Assembly (NCBI RefSeq): GCF_001522545.3 | Contig: NC_031776.1 | Location: 30,408,342 to 30,472,341 of the forward strand | DNA length: 64,000 nt | Origin: Parus major | Taxonomy: Eukaryota; Chordata; Aves; Passeriformes; Paridae | Reading direction: 5' to 3' | Shown: positions 23,801 to 36,275 of the stretch, in pieces | Layout: each line of letters begins with the position of its first letter | Numbering within the stretch: the first letter of the stretch is position 1 | Program-made: the position numbers and the translations under genes | The notes under the pieces: generated by a model | What the model was told of the DNA's origin: nothing | Databases searched by the model: none | What the model saw: the letters and a program-made list of their open reading frames with translations, nothing else

Positions 23801-26800
23801 TTTGTAAAAGATTGCAGTGGTAGAGGCTATAAATATTAAAGGTTTAGAGAAAAGGGAAAGTGATAGGACACAAAGGGTTTAGTTGAGACCTGTAAAGGCC
23901 AGAAAAGCAGTTTCCTCCTTTCTTTTTCCTTTATTTTTTTTTTTTTCTTTTCCCAGCAGGGAAATGAGCATAAGAGATGTTATGTGGACTTCTTGAATTT
24001 GTACAGCACTTCTCCATTGAGTAAAAAGCACGTGCAGAACTACAGGAATCTGAGCTCTGATCTATGCTCACGTGATCATCACCATGTGAAGATGGGAGAG
24101 GAATGAGTGGAGGTGGCAGTCATGGCACGGCTGAAAGCAGCCTGTTTGATTTGCAAGCAGTGGCAGTACAGATGGTAATGCTTTGATGGGATGATTTGTG
24201 CTGCAGCCTTTGATGTCTGATAACAATCAACACCCTTTTATATCTAATAATATAGAAGCATCAGCCACGAGCTGTGATTGAATTCTGGTAAAGACGAGCC
24301 CCAGGGCTAAGCCCATCTTCCTCCTCCTCCTCCCTGCAGCTCTCCTGCCCTGCTGAATCTCAGCTGCCTGGTTTGTGTAGAACCTCATCAGCTTGGAAAG
24401 TGTGTGAATTTGATTTCCCCATGGCAGCACTGGGAGCTGGGAGCCCCCAATTAACTGAGGGAACGTTGTGTCCCAGCCAGTCCTAGATGCATCACAAAAT
24501 GCCTCACAAAAACTTGTGCCAGATTTTTCCAAGTCTCACTGAAGTTCTCGGTTTTTCCAAGTTCCCCTCAGTGCGACCTGTTAAAATCTGGCACTGTGTT
24601 TTTTGGGGCACCAGGGGTTAGGTGTTCTTTGGTATTCACCTCCTCAGAGGATTCGGGGGGAAAGGCAGAGCCCCATCCTGGATGCTGAAGGATCTGAGTC
24701 CCTGGATGTGAGCCCAGCTCATTTCAGATTGGAGAGTCAAGGCAAGCCCACGGTGCCCCAAGTGCTCCCATGCCTTGGGGATGTCCCTTGGTGTGTGACC
24801 ACACCTGAGCTTTGCAGCTCCTGTGTGCCACCTGCACTGACTGATAGAGGCTTGAGAGGCCTTTACTTGCAGCTCTCCCAGGACTTTTTGGATAAAAGCC
24901 TGACAACCACAATCTTTGGGAATTAAAATTCTGGATTCAAGTCGAGCATTTGGTTCTTATACTGAGAAAATAGAGGTGTCCAAGATAAATATTTCTGCCA
25001 GAAACCCATGATTTGTAGAGGGTAGAACTGCAGGTGAGCTTCCTTCAGCCTCAGGGGTTTCCTTCAGGCTTCTGGGCGATGAAGCAAATGTGACCCAAGA
25101 TGAGTGTTCCCAAGAAATTGGAAAATTGGTCACTTTTTGTAGCAGTGGGGTTTTCTCTGGAGTCTGGTGGTGACTTTTGGGGGCATTCAAGAAAGCGATC
25201 TCCATGGAAATGATGTCAGGGTGAGCACAGGGATGGTGCAGCTTGGTTCTATCAGAGCATCAGGACTGCCTCCATATTTATCCCAGCATAATGCAAGTGG
25301 AGAGGGGATGTGAATTGCTATCTATAAATACATCAGAGGAGTAAACACCAGGGAGAGAAGGGAAAGGAGCTAGTTCAGCTAGAGGACAGTGCTGGCACAA
25401 GAACAAATTGGTAATAAACTGGCCGTGAATAAATTTGAGATGGAAATTAGAAGCAGCTTTCTAATCAGTAAAAAGGTGAGGTTCTGGAAAAGCCTTTCAC
25501 TGGGATTTTGGGGGCAAAACCCTACCTATTTTGCAGATGGATCCTAATCAATTTATTAATGTGATTGTGTGATGTGGTTGTCTCTAATATCAAGGGACTG
25601 GGCTCCTTGACCTATACATCTCTTTAGTGCCGTGTTCCTACATGTTATATTTAGCAATTCCTTCTGAATTGCCAACATGCACTGAGCACAGAGAAATGCT
25701 GTATTCTTGTGATGCAATGCTATTTTTCAAAAAGCATATCAGACTGTAAATGCACAGGGATGAGGATAGTGCTGGGTACCTTTTTATTTAACCTACTTTG
25801 AAATGACACCTGGGTGCTAAATGGCTTTAGTCACTCAGAGGATATTAGCCATATCTCTCCACACTCCATTACTAATTTAATTTCTGAAACTTGTGCTTCT
25901 AAAAAATATTGGCTGCTTAGGGCTGGAAGTGGTAGAGGATATATAATATTCAAGGTTACTCTATGATTAAGTACAGCAAGCTGCTATCACATACTCTAGG
26001 TGTTAGCACAGCCTTGTCCACAAAAAGACCAGACACTAATCATTACTCTTCTACTTCCCATGGTGGTAGACCCTTCAAGCAATAGAGAGAGCGGTTTTTT
26101 ACTTAAGAATTGGTTTACTGGTTTTCCTCTGAGCATCTGGAACCATTGCTCTTGGATCCCTCCCTTCTGATCAGCTGATTGACAATTGCAATGGGAAAAG
26201 GAGTTGGCTGCTAAAAAAGCCCCAGACCCCTCTCCCAAGTTTTATACTTGGGAATGTGAGTTTTAAAATTAATCCTGTGAGAGTGATTGAATGTGATTGG
26301 CATCTGCCACTGGTACAGTGAGGAGAGGAAAGACCTTCGTTCCCGGCGGAGAGAAAACCGACACCTTGCAAAAAGCTATTCTTTTCCCTTATTCATCATC
26401 TCTCAGAGTTCTCAACAATAGCTAAATAACAGGAAACAAATTCTGTATTCTGAGTCTGCTTTCTGAAATGCCAAAAAAACAAATCAACAACCTGGTTCTT
26501 CCTAGGGTAAGAGGTCTCAGAATTTAAGTCAAGCTATGATGAATATACCGTAATGCTGAAATTCCAGCAATGATTACTGTGTAAACATTATAAACTACTA
26601 GTCTGAGGGAGTAATTTGTTTTGCATTGAACAGAGTGCTCTGGTTGTGACTGTCAGCAGAGTCTAATACTGATCCCAAACCTCATTTTTGTTTTAGAAAA
26701 GGTGTAATAAGCAGATCAAAGAATGTGAGAGAAGAAAGAAATCTAAACAGAACCATACACAGGTTCAGAAAGTATCCTCTGCACGGAGGATTTGCAGTTA

Positions 26801-29800
26801 TGAAATGCAATTTGTTTATGTAGGTTTCAAAGGATTCTGTGCAGCTTATTGACTTTTGTGTGTAACAAAGCATTTTGCATTTGATCACTGAATTCTGCTT
26901 TGCACCCCGGTGTGGTGGGAAGCACGGCGTGGCAAAGAGCTGCTTGTGCTGGCAGGTGTGAAAGTGCAGGGATAACGTTGATACCTGTCAGATCTATTTT
27001 GTGTCTCCAGCTGATAATTGTCTCAAATTTTTGCCAGAGCTGTGATACATCAGGTTTGTGACATGTCTGCCAGTTGTCTCTGCAGCACACCCAGTTCAGG
27101 TGCGGAGGTTGCTGGGCTGGGGCTGTGCTGGCAGTGGATGCTCACTCAGAGCACTCTGAATTAGCACTTCCATTAGCAGGAAGGAAGAGCAACCTCCTGT
27201 CCAAGTACATTGAATCAGTACATCTCCTGCAATGACTGGGGATTAGCCCCAGATTTCTATATGTTCTAGTCCCTTTAACCAAATTATCATTTTTGGATGT
27301 TGGAGTCTGTTTTCCTTTTAGCCGTGGGAAAGTGTTAGGAGGGAAAGCCCAAGCTAAATGATGTTTTGCAGGACTTGACATTTGGAGTGCATTTCCATCT
27401 GATGCTCTTACTCTCTGAATTGTATGAATGACTTCATAAAATGTAGTTTGCTGAGCATAATATGCAATTTTTATAATTTTTTTAAAAGTCTCCATTTTTC
27501 TGGCAGAAGAAAGCAAGCACAGACTGACTTAAGATGCTTATGACTCAAAATGGAAAGTAATCTCTCAAACCATAAATATGTCTTTTAATGTAGGCACATC
27601 TCATTTCATTACCTGCCTGACCAAATGAATGTGTTTGACAAATTAATGTGTCTGTTTGGTGATGCTGACACCACTCTTGAGTCCTGCAGTATCTGCTCTG
27701 TGCCCTTTGCAGCCTGGTGCTCCAACAACAGTAAACTGAGCTTGTGTAAGAGCCCAGCTGAGGGATTTTGACACAAGAAGTTATTTCTGAAAAACATGAT
27801 GTTGAACTAATCTATCGTGGAGCAGTCTGCTGCTGCAATGAATTTTCCCTGTCCCTTGGAAGAGGCTCATTAGGAAAAGGGAGAGAGAGGGCTTCAAAGC
27901 ATCGCTCTGAGGATGCTCCAGGGAGAGATGCTGCTGCAGGATGGGGTAGGGAGAGGGACCACTGGGACCACAGCTCTGCTCTGCCCCACATCTGTAAATT
28001 CCCACCTAAGGAATCCATCCTGGAAAACCATATTGGGCTTTTGATTTTCAGAGGGAGAGTGAGCAGAGAGGGGCTAAGATTTCACCTGGGCACAGGCCCC
28101 TGGAAATAAATGCTTGAGGATGGTCAGCAAATGTTGTAAAGCATCTTATATATATACCTGCTTGGAGGTACTGTCCTCTGGGTTGCTGTTGCTCTAGTTA
28201 TACCCCACTTCCTTGAAGTACCTGAATTCTGTTTTTATTTCAATGGTAAAAAGTGGCAGTATTAGAAATGGGAAGCAGCCACAGGATGTATAACCAGATG
28301 CCATGTTGTAGGTATAATGATGAATTTTAAAAAGGATTGTAAGCAATTGAATAGTGCAGGAATTTCTGTAGGGATTTGAAAGATTTCTGGAGTAAGCTGA
28401 GTTTGGTTCTGCAGATGGTAAATGTGAGGAGACACCTGGGACGGAGCAGGGATAGCTATTTAAATCCAAGAGGGATATAAGGAGGCCTGTGGCAGAGGAC
28501 ATGTGGGCTCCAAGGTCTCATTTGCTAGTGAGGAGTCAGTGCTGAGCAGGAACAGAGTGCAAACTGTGTGCCAGCCTGGCATCCCTTCTCTTACCTGGTG
28601 GAAGGGAGAAGCAGAGGGGAGAGGGGGAAGTTGTTCCATCTCAGCACCCCAGTTAAAAGGTCAGTGGAGCTCTTGGCACGGATGCAGACACAGCAGAGCA
28701 GCGTTTGCTGAGGCTGAAGAAGAAAGGAGCACAGTGTGTGCTGCATAATGAGAGCTGGGGTCAGTCACAGGCAATCAGTGAGGGTGAAGCCCAGGCTGAG
28801 CAGCCCTGCTGCAGGCAGGACAGGAGGCTGAACTATGGGCCAGGGAGATGGGCAGTGAGGCAGCAGGGCTGGAAAAGAATGGGACGAGAAGTGGTGGTGA
28901 GAGGGGGACTTGGATGTCTGCTCCATCCAAACTGCTCACAAGCTGACAGCTGGACACCCAGGCTGATCAGGGATCAGGGAGACAGGCTGAGCCTCTCACT
29001 GGGACTTAGGGAGACAGGTTGGTGTTGGAGAGGCAGATCTGAGTTGTCAGCATGGAAATGGCAGCCAAATTTGTGTTGGCAGCAGAGGGGGACCAAGCAC
29101 CAATCTATGCACCAGTCTTTGTGGTCCTACAGGAAGAAGAGTGAGGAATTAATTGTTCTGCTAATTAAATAAAGCAGGAAAAAATCCAAGAGGCTGAGCT
29201 AACTGGGGGTGGGGAGTATTTTCCAATTTATAAACCTGTAGGATTGAAAATATTAATTTTGCAATTTTGCATGCTTCAGATAACCAACAGCTTCACACTT
29301 AATAGAAGGACACAGAATCCAAAAGGAGTGTGCTAACCTGAAAATACACCCTGCCACCAAAGAGCCCTTTTCTATCAGCAGCAAAAACAATATGGCACAG
29401 ATAAAGGGCTGTGGACAGAACTTCAAAACAGAGCTGCAGAACAAATGTTTTCAGCTCATTTGTTGACATCAGCTCCTGTGATTGTTTATCTTCAGCTCAC
29501 TTGTGCCAGGGTGCCTGCAGCAAGCTCCTTGGCAGGCTCTTTATGCCCTCTGGAGATTTTCTTTTCATGTAGAGGGATCTGGGAAAGTGGAGAAGGAAAA
29601 CAGTGTGGTTGGTGAAACTCCCAAGCATTGCCTTACTGCAAATGCTGCAGTCCAACATCAAAGCCCGTGGATGCATTAGCAGGGAGGCAAAGATCACGGG
29701 CTGCTCCTCTCTTTCTGCCAGGTGAGAACGAGGGAAATGCCCTGGCAGTGACAGGAGGTACATTTGTCACTGCTCTGTCGTGACACAACGAGGCTTTTAG

Positions 29801-31044
29801 CAGTGGCATGTTGTGCTTGCAGCCTTTTGGACTCCCATGCTTCGTCTGGCCTCAGTTTCTCTCTCCCCACGCCTGTACCCCGAGATCCCAGCTGTGTTTG
29901 GCAGGGATGATGGTGGGGAGCTGGAGTGTGCTGGGCTTCTGGGTGGGTGTCTGGGTGCTGAACCCCGTGCTTCACTCCCCCAGCAGAGATCCACAGTGGA
30001 TGATCACACAGCGAGGAGAGGGAATGCTCCACGTCTCTGCAAAGTCCTGCCAGCATTCCTGGATAAACAGCTGGACAAACCTTGGATAAATATTCCTGGA
30101 CAAAAGGGTGACCCTGGGCTTGCAGGGCTGTGCCAGGGTTGCTGGATGAGCTCCAGCTTCCTGACACTGGGGTCCCCAAACCTGACAGGTGGAAAACTCC
30201 ATCAAAGGTGGGACAGTAGAGACCAAAACTAGCCAGAGGCTGCAAGTGAGTTTTAGGCCAAATCTTGTGTCTTTAGAGCATCATTATCTTCTCAAAGCTG
30301 TTTCTTAGAGGAAGGAATTAAAAGAAACCCAGATGTTTGCATTCAAATTAGTCTGTCCCAAGAAATCAACAGGAAATAACAGATTTGTTCAGCATTTTTC
30401 CTTCTGACCCTATTCTTCTGCGCTGGCATGATTGCCTGGAAGGGCTGCAGAGTGCTTAGGTCTCCCTTGCCACAAAACCCAGCATGGTTGCCATATAATT
30501 AAACAGAAGTGCAGCAAAAATGTTGCCAAATTACCTTGTGATCATTGGTTTACAGGGGAGGGAGAGGAGAAAAACCTGTGTAAAGCAGTCACTTGAGTGG
30601 GTACGTGCAGAAAATGAATGAAACTTTCATTATTAAAGTAATGGTTGTGTGGCTGGAAGATTGCAGGGATTTTTTTCTATAACAATACCAACTGCTGTCT
30701 TTATTTACAGTATCTTAATTTTTTTATACCTCTTGTTATGGTCTCTTTTATAAAGACACATATGAGGCTCCAAGCAGCCTTAGCTCAGGGACTGCTTTTT
30801 ATATTTCCCATATTCAGTTACAGAGTGCCATGGAAACAATTCCTGGTCCAACTGGAGGACTTTTTTTTTTATTTATAAAATACCTTTCTCCAAGGTCCTG
30901 TTATTTTCATTTTTAAATATTTTGAAGCGTAGGAGAAATTTTTATAGAAAGTAGCGGCAACCGAGTTGTGGAATGTAGCTTTAATTAAACTGCAGAAACA
31001 ATTTTTCTTCTGAAGTACTAACAAACTATATCATCAAAGTAATA
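17831..31044. other. GPR39: Intronic DNA, no gene seen in 13 kb
   Basis: No exon, RNA gene or repeat family could be supported. Noted textures are an A/C-rich run (CCCCAACAAACCCAAACCAG) near 23299, a splice-acceptor-like pyrimidine tract at 23908-23959, and TAAT-rich DNA at 21135-21240. Longer frames at 28705-29172 (plus) and 29694-30245 (minus) have no recognisable domain and sit in GC-rich patches. Confidence 0.55.
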
Positions 31045-31290
31045 AAATAGTATTAATATAATACTATTATTACTATTATTAATATTATACATTATATATT
31101 ATATATTATATANTATATTATATATTATATATTATATATTATATATTATATATTATATATTATATATTATATATTATATATTATATATTATATATTATAT
31201 ATTATATACTATATTATATATAGTATATAGTATATAGTATATAATAAAATCATAATTCTATATTATATATAATGTTATAATATTCAATAG
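31045..31290. repeat. AT-only satellite-like array, 7-bp period (ATATATT)n
   Basis: The core is a near-perfect repetition of ATATATT across about 31090-31205, flanked by related TAGTATA and TAATATTA words. One ambiguous base (N) is at 31113, within the array. The sequence is self-complementary enough to form cruciforms and is probably length-variable. Confidence 0.95.
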
Positions 31291-31479
31291 TATTAAAGTA
31301 ATAAAAGTGAAAAAACCAATTTATTGATGACAAAATATAGGGAAGAGTGAGCAGGAAGGCAGGTAATGAAAGACAAGGGTTTGGCAGCCCTCTACAGGGC
31401 AGAGTGGAGCTGGCAAAAGTCCATCTGGAATATGTTCCCTAATTAACCTTAATTCTCCAGTTTTAATTTCAGACTGGAT

Positions 31480-31785
31480 GGCGACAGAACATTTCCCCGT
31501 CATGTGCGCTCCTCTTGCCGCACGAATCCCGAGCGCGGATTTTGCGGCGAGCGTGCAAATAAACAATAAATAAATAAACGAACAAACCAACCAAACTGCC
31601 ACAAAGCATTTCAGGCTTTCAGGATTACAGGATAGGCTTTTAAATGCCCCTGCCGGAGCTGGGCGCTGAACTGCGGGAAGTTCATTAAGGCGCTCATTAG
31701 CGCTATCGGATTCGCTGCCGCAGCCTCTCCCGGGGAGCAGCTGCGGGAGCCGAGCAGGCAGATGTTAATAACACTGATGTCGGAG
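31480..31785. promoter_or_regulatory. Short CpG-rich islet inside GPR39 intron
   Basis: About 24 CpG dinucleotides occur in 300 bases of roughly 50% GC, so the observed-to-expected ratio is near or above one. The surrounding intron is strongly CpG-depleted. The densest part, 31499-31553, has about ten. Words such as GCGCTCATTAGCGCTATCGG also occur. It could be an unmethylated regulatory element, an alternative or non-coding promoter, or a conserved developmental enhancer. No TATA box or associated exon could be assigned. Confidence 0.5.
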
Positions 31786-34700
31786 CATTTGGTGCTGCTC
31801 AAGGAGCCAGACACTAAAATATCTGCGCAGTCTCTTGCTGCACTTAAAAAGGGAAAAATAAAATAAAGTAAAAAAAAAATAAAAAAAAAAATACCAGTGC
31901 AACGAAATAAAGCTATCAGCTCGGAATGTTTATAGTCAGTATTTATAGATTAGTGCAGTAAGTTGGAAAATCAAACACTACTATGCACACATGAAGAACC
32001 ATTTAATGAATTATTCAGGAAGATCTATTGTAAAGTGCTGCTCTGACAAGGAAAGCAAAGCGATGTTTCAGCGAGTTGAACTGAGTCTGTCCCCTCTGAC
32101 CTGCCAGCCTGGCACCATCAATAGCCCTGGCTGGCCTGAACTCTGCTTTCCATGAGCCCTCTGTGCACGCTGCTGGTGCCACAAAGGAGGTGCAGCTGCA
32201 CCTCGGGGCTGTGCTGGAAATCCTGTGAAGAATCAGTAAAATTGGCATCTTCTCCACCAGCCAGGGCGAGGATGAGCCCGGCTGCTCCGCTCCAGAGCAC
32301 AGCGGCTCCACAGGTGTAGATGTGGAAAGCATTTCATGCATTTGTTGCACTGAAAGAAGTGACCAAAGTGAGCAGGAAAAGCAGCCTGCTCCTATCTCAG
32401 CAGTGCTGGAGGCTTTCCAGGTTTGTGGATACGTGGTGGCCCATTTGAATCCAGCTTGCTGTGAATTTCTGCATTTCTGCCATGACAGGTGAATCTGGGA
32501 CCTGAGGTGGTCGGTTTTCTTTTTAATTTTCACCTGCTAGGATGCTTTGCTTGTGTCCTTTTCCTGTGGCTTTAGGAGGTCCATATGTGGGTGACTAACT
32601 TGTGCCTGGTGTCAGAAGAGTTTCTCTGCTCCTGCTTCCCACTCAGTAAAATCCCACTGATGTGGCATTAGCCAAGTTGTGTCTTTGGACACCACGGGAC
32701 AGCTCTGCTCGCAGTAAATGCTTGTGAAGGGGACAGGACTAACCACACTGAGTAGCTTAAAAAGGAGCATTGACTTTTAATAAAAAGGTTTTGTATATGG
32801 TACCTCGTAAATGTAACTAAATTCTGGTGTGAAAGGTGGTCTCAGTGCCTCTGGACACTCACCATGCTCAGATACTGTGTAATGGGCTTCTCTCCACTCA
32901 TAAATAAGCGATATATTAATTTTGCATGAACTGCTTAAAGCTAAAATAGGTTTCCAGTCTCTGCCCGATTGCAGTATTACCACCTGGCTCCTCTTATTCA
33001 CATGGGATAAATCTTCACTCCTGGCCTTCAGTGTATGCTCGAACTTGTGAATTTTTCATGCTATTTACCGTGGGGTTGTTTTCCTGCTCATGGTCTCTGT
33101 TAAATGCTGATACATTTTCAATTATTTTTTTAAATCTGATAAAGCTTTCAGCTAATTTTATGTGAGCTAATAAGCAATTCACCCCTCAAAAGTGTGTTTT
33201 CAGATCTTTTATCTGGAATGCCAATCTCCATTGCAAATGCTGCTTTCTGCTCACCCGCTGAGGCTTTGCACACCAAGATGATGCACAGCACAGCTGAGTG
33301 ACTCCAGGATTGTAGATTTGAAAAGTGTTTGGTCCAGCACTGAGAAGTTTCTTCCCCCTCCATATCTATCTATTTCATGTTTGAATGTATCATTTTTCTG
33401 TGTTGATATCACAGTGTTATTTTGTACCCACGGTCTTTTATTGCTGCTACTGAAAGATGCCCTTGAGTCCGTGGTGTGGTGACAAAACACAAGGTTCTCT
33501 GCAGTATGTGAGGAAGACTGGAGTGAGAGGGGTGGGGAAAGCCTCAGCTCCTTCCTTTCATAAATTCACTCCTGGTCTGAGCATCACTTATAACATGTTA
33601 GGAGAGGGCTTGGCCAGAGGCAGCCCTAACTGAGCCAACAGGAATTCCCCAGTGGCATGGATGTGCTTTTACTGGCACTGGTGAATGAGTTTGTTTAATG
33701 AAAATCACGGGGGTTTTCCTACAACAAAAGTGAAGAGCTTGGCTCTCCCTCATCAGTCTTGCATGGACAGCTCACCTCGTGCCACAGCTGCAAGCCCAGT
33801 CTGTGTGCCCTGCATGCGTGGGATCTCTTACAAAGTGATATTTTAAACTTTCCTTTCTGTGCTCTGTAATTGCCAAGTTAAAGCAAGGGCCAGGACCCCT
33901 TCCTGTGCCCCTGGAGCATTGGGAATATTCACACCTTGTGTGTGCTGACCTTTACTCTTGAGGGCACCTGCCCAGGGCTTGGGGTGGCAAAGAGGAGCTG
34001 GGCTGGGTTCCCTGTGCCACCCTACACACACAGCTCTGCCAAAAACACCACTGTGACTGTGGCAGGTCAGGAATTACCTGCTGCTTCTGACATGTCCAGG
34101 GACCCTGCATCCAAAGCATCATCATGGAGACAATTTTTACTGTGGAATCAAATCCCTTGGAAACTACTTTCTAATGGAAATGATAATGAAACTTTAATTA
34201 TAACTGTGCTCCTTGGTTCCCTGAGCGTACACATCCCATTAGATGGTTTCTGCTAAGATAGTGACATCTTTCAAGTTAATTTCCAAGCATATTAAANNNN
34301 NNNNNNNNNNNNNNNNNNNNNNNNNNNNNNNNNNNNNNNNNNNNNNNNNNNNNNNNNNNNNNNNNNTGTTGGTATTTTTTCTGGGTTCATTGAAATTTCA
34401 TTGGCATTAATCAGAGATGTGACCAGAGAGCAATATTGTTCCTTGGGTTATAGAACTGAACAGAAATATTTGCATGAGCCAGAACCATATTTTTTATCAA
34501 GTTTTATATGTTTAAGTTGTAAGGAATTTTTCAGCATGGCAGAAGAATGTACAGATCATTGTTTGGGCAGCTTGCAATCCAGGTTTTATTCAGGTGATTA
34601 AGCATATTGTTCCCATGTGACTAGTAAAGGAAAAATACGGTGCAGTCTTTCCTCACTTATATCTGTATCATCATCTTATGCAATAATTTTTCAAAAAAAG

Positions 34701-36189
34701 GGTATTTAACATATTTTTTAACAGATGAGCCATTCCATTATCTTCAGTTGCAGGCTCTGTGGGTAAGACTTGCCATTATTGCAACCCAGAAACATGCAGC
34801 TGGAACTGGATTACATTAACCTGTTTATGAATGAGATTATTTGTAGGGCAGCTACAACCCCAGATCCTTTCTGCATGGGAACCTGAACAGTTTAATGGTT
34901 TGTGGATTGAATGCAGATAATTTGTGTGACAAATAATGCAGGATAATTCCAGCTGCTGGGATCTGATCTTTCCAAGCGTGTGCTCTGCTGGGGTGTCCAC
35001 ATTCTCCTCGGTGGTTTGGATATTGCAGGGCTGCGAGCATGGAGGCAAGAGCTGGCAGGGAGACAAACAGGGAGGGATTCTTCCTCTCAGCCTTCCTCTT
35101 ACTCTGGGGTGTAAGAGCTCGGGTAACGTGGCCAGCAAGGATAAGCAGCTCTCAGACAGACACCTCTGTGCTCTGGTGCTGGGATGCAAACAGGCAGGGC
35201 AGCCCAAGGCACTGTCTGCTGCCAGCATGTCTGCCCAGGGAAGTCTGGGCTTTAGAACCCAAGTCTGTCCTCTCCTAGGTGGACTTGAAATAGAATAATA
35301 ATAATAATAAAAAAGTCTTTCTGATGCTACTAGCTAAGAGGGACAGGAGAAACCTTTGCAGCATTACAACACAGGAAAGTTAGAGTTTTTTTCACTGTTG
35401 GTTTTTGAAAAGGGGAGGAAAAAAAGCACTCCAGTGCAGGAGGGTGTTAGAAAGGACGATGTTCTTAGTTTAAAATAGCCCCAGAAAGCAATTACTCCTC
35501 TTGTGGGAAGTGCAGGATTCCTAGGAACTTCTTAAGCCTGTCCTGCAGGTACAAGTGTGCCTTTTAAAGTTTAACCTGCTCTGTGAATCCTGCTGGGAAC
35601 CCTGTTTTCTCTCCTTGGCTTTGTTGCTGTATCTGCAGCTTGTCTGAGTGATACCAGATTGCAGGAAAGAAAAATTGACGTTACAACTTGGAATAAAGTC
35701 TTCTTCCCTGTGCAACACAGGGGGCTCGTGTTTTAGAGATAAGGCTGGCACCTTTGGCTCCAGCACTGCCCCTGAGTTAATGATTAGCATATCCCAAATG
35801 CAGAACCAGGGCAGTGAGCATGGTGCCAGCAGGAGATACTGGAGGGATGAGTTGCCTTTGACATGACATCAGCTGTGAGCTGAGGGCCAGAGCTGGTATT
35901 TAGTGCCCGCAGCAACCTCAGTGTTACTTTGAGCGCTTTCCCTCTGCTTTCACTGCAGGTTTTTATTCCAGCCATTAATTTATATAAGATCCTAAGGGAT
36001 TGGGAGAAACAAGGGAATATAATTCAGCCCAAATACCTTGCTATGGGCTCAGGCTCTTGTTCCTTGCTGCTTAGCAAAGTGACAGAGGATTTAACATGCT
36101 GTGGGACACGGCAGGTGCAGTGTTTCCAGGTATGCATTACCTGTTCAGTGGGTCCCAAACCTAGCACGTGAACAGTCCAGCCCTTGTGC
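31786..36189. other. GPR39: Intronic DNA, small simple repeats and a gap
   Basis: An A-rich run with AAAATAAA words lies at about 31851-31890, and a short (AAT)n run at 35294-35312. The minus-strand frame at 32015-32533 has no family resemblance. No gene is supported. Confidence 0.55.
34297..34366. other. Assembly gap (70 N)
   Basis: A run of 70 undetermined bases lies in AT-rich intron. The flanks (ATTAAA on the left, TGTTGGTATTTTTT on the right) are not obviously repetitive. Confidence 0.99.
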
Positions 36190-36275
36190 ATTTGAAAAAT
36201 AAAAAAGGAAAACAAAAATTGAAGAAGTAAAAAAAAGAAGTGAAGGAAAGAAAAAAGAGAGAAAGAAAAAAACCC
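36190..36275. repeat. Purine-rich (A/G) low-complexity tract
   Basis: Nearly every base is A or G on the plus strand (GAAGAAGT, AAAGAAAAAAGAGAGAAAG words) with a few T and C. It is low-complexity DNA. The Phe/Leu-rich frame on the opposite strand (36161-36436) is an artefact of this composition. Confidence 0.75.

Noticed and set aside
28705..29172. 155-codon plus-strand frame
   Set aside because: Low-complexity Arg/Gln/Trp-rich product without recognisable domain; chance frame.
29694..30245. 183-codon minus-strand frame
   Set aside because: GC-rich region with overlapping frames on the other strand; Pro/Ser/His-rich product with no family resemblance.
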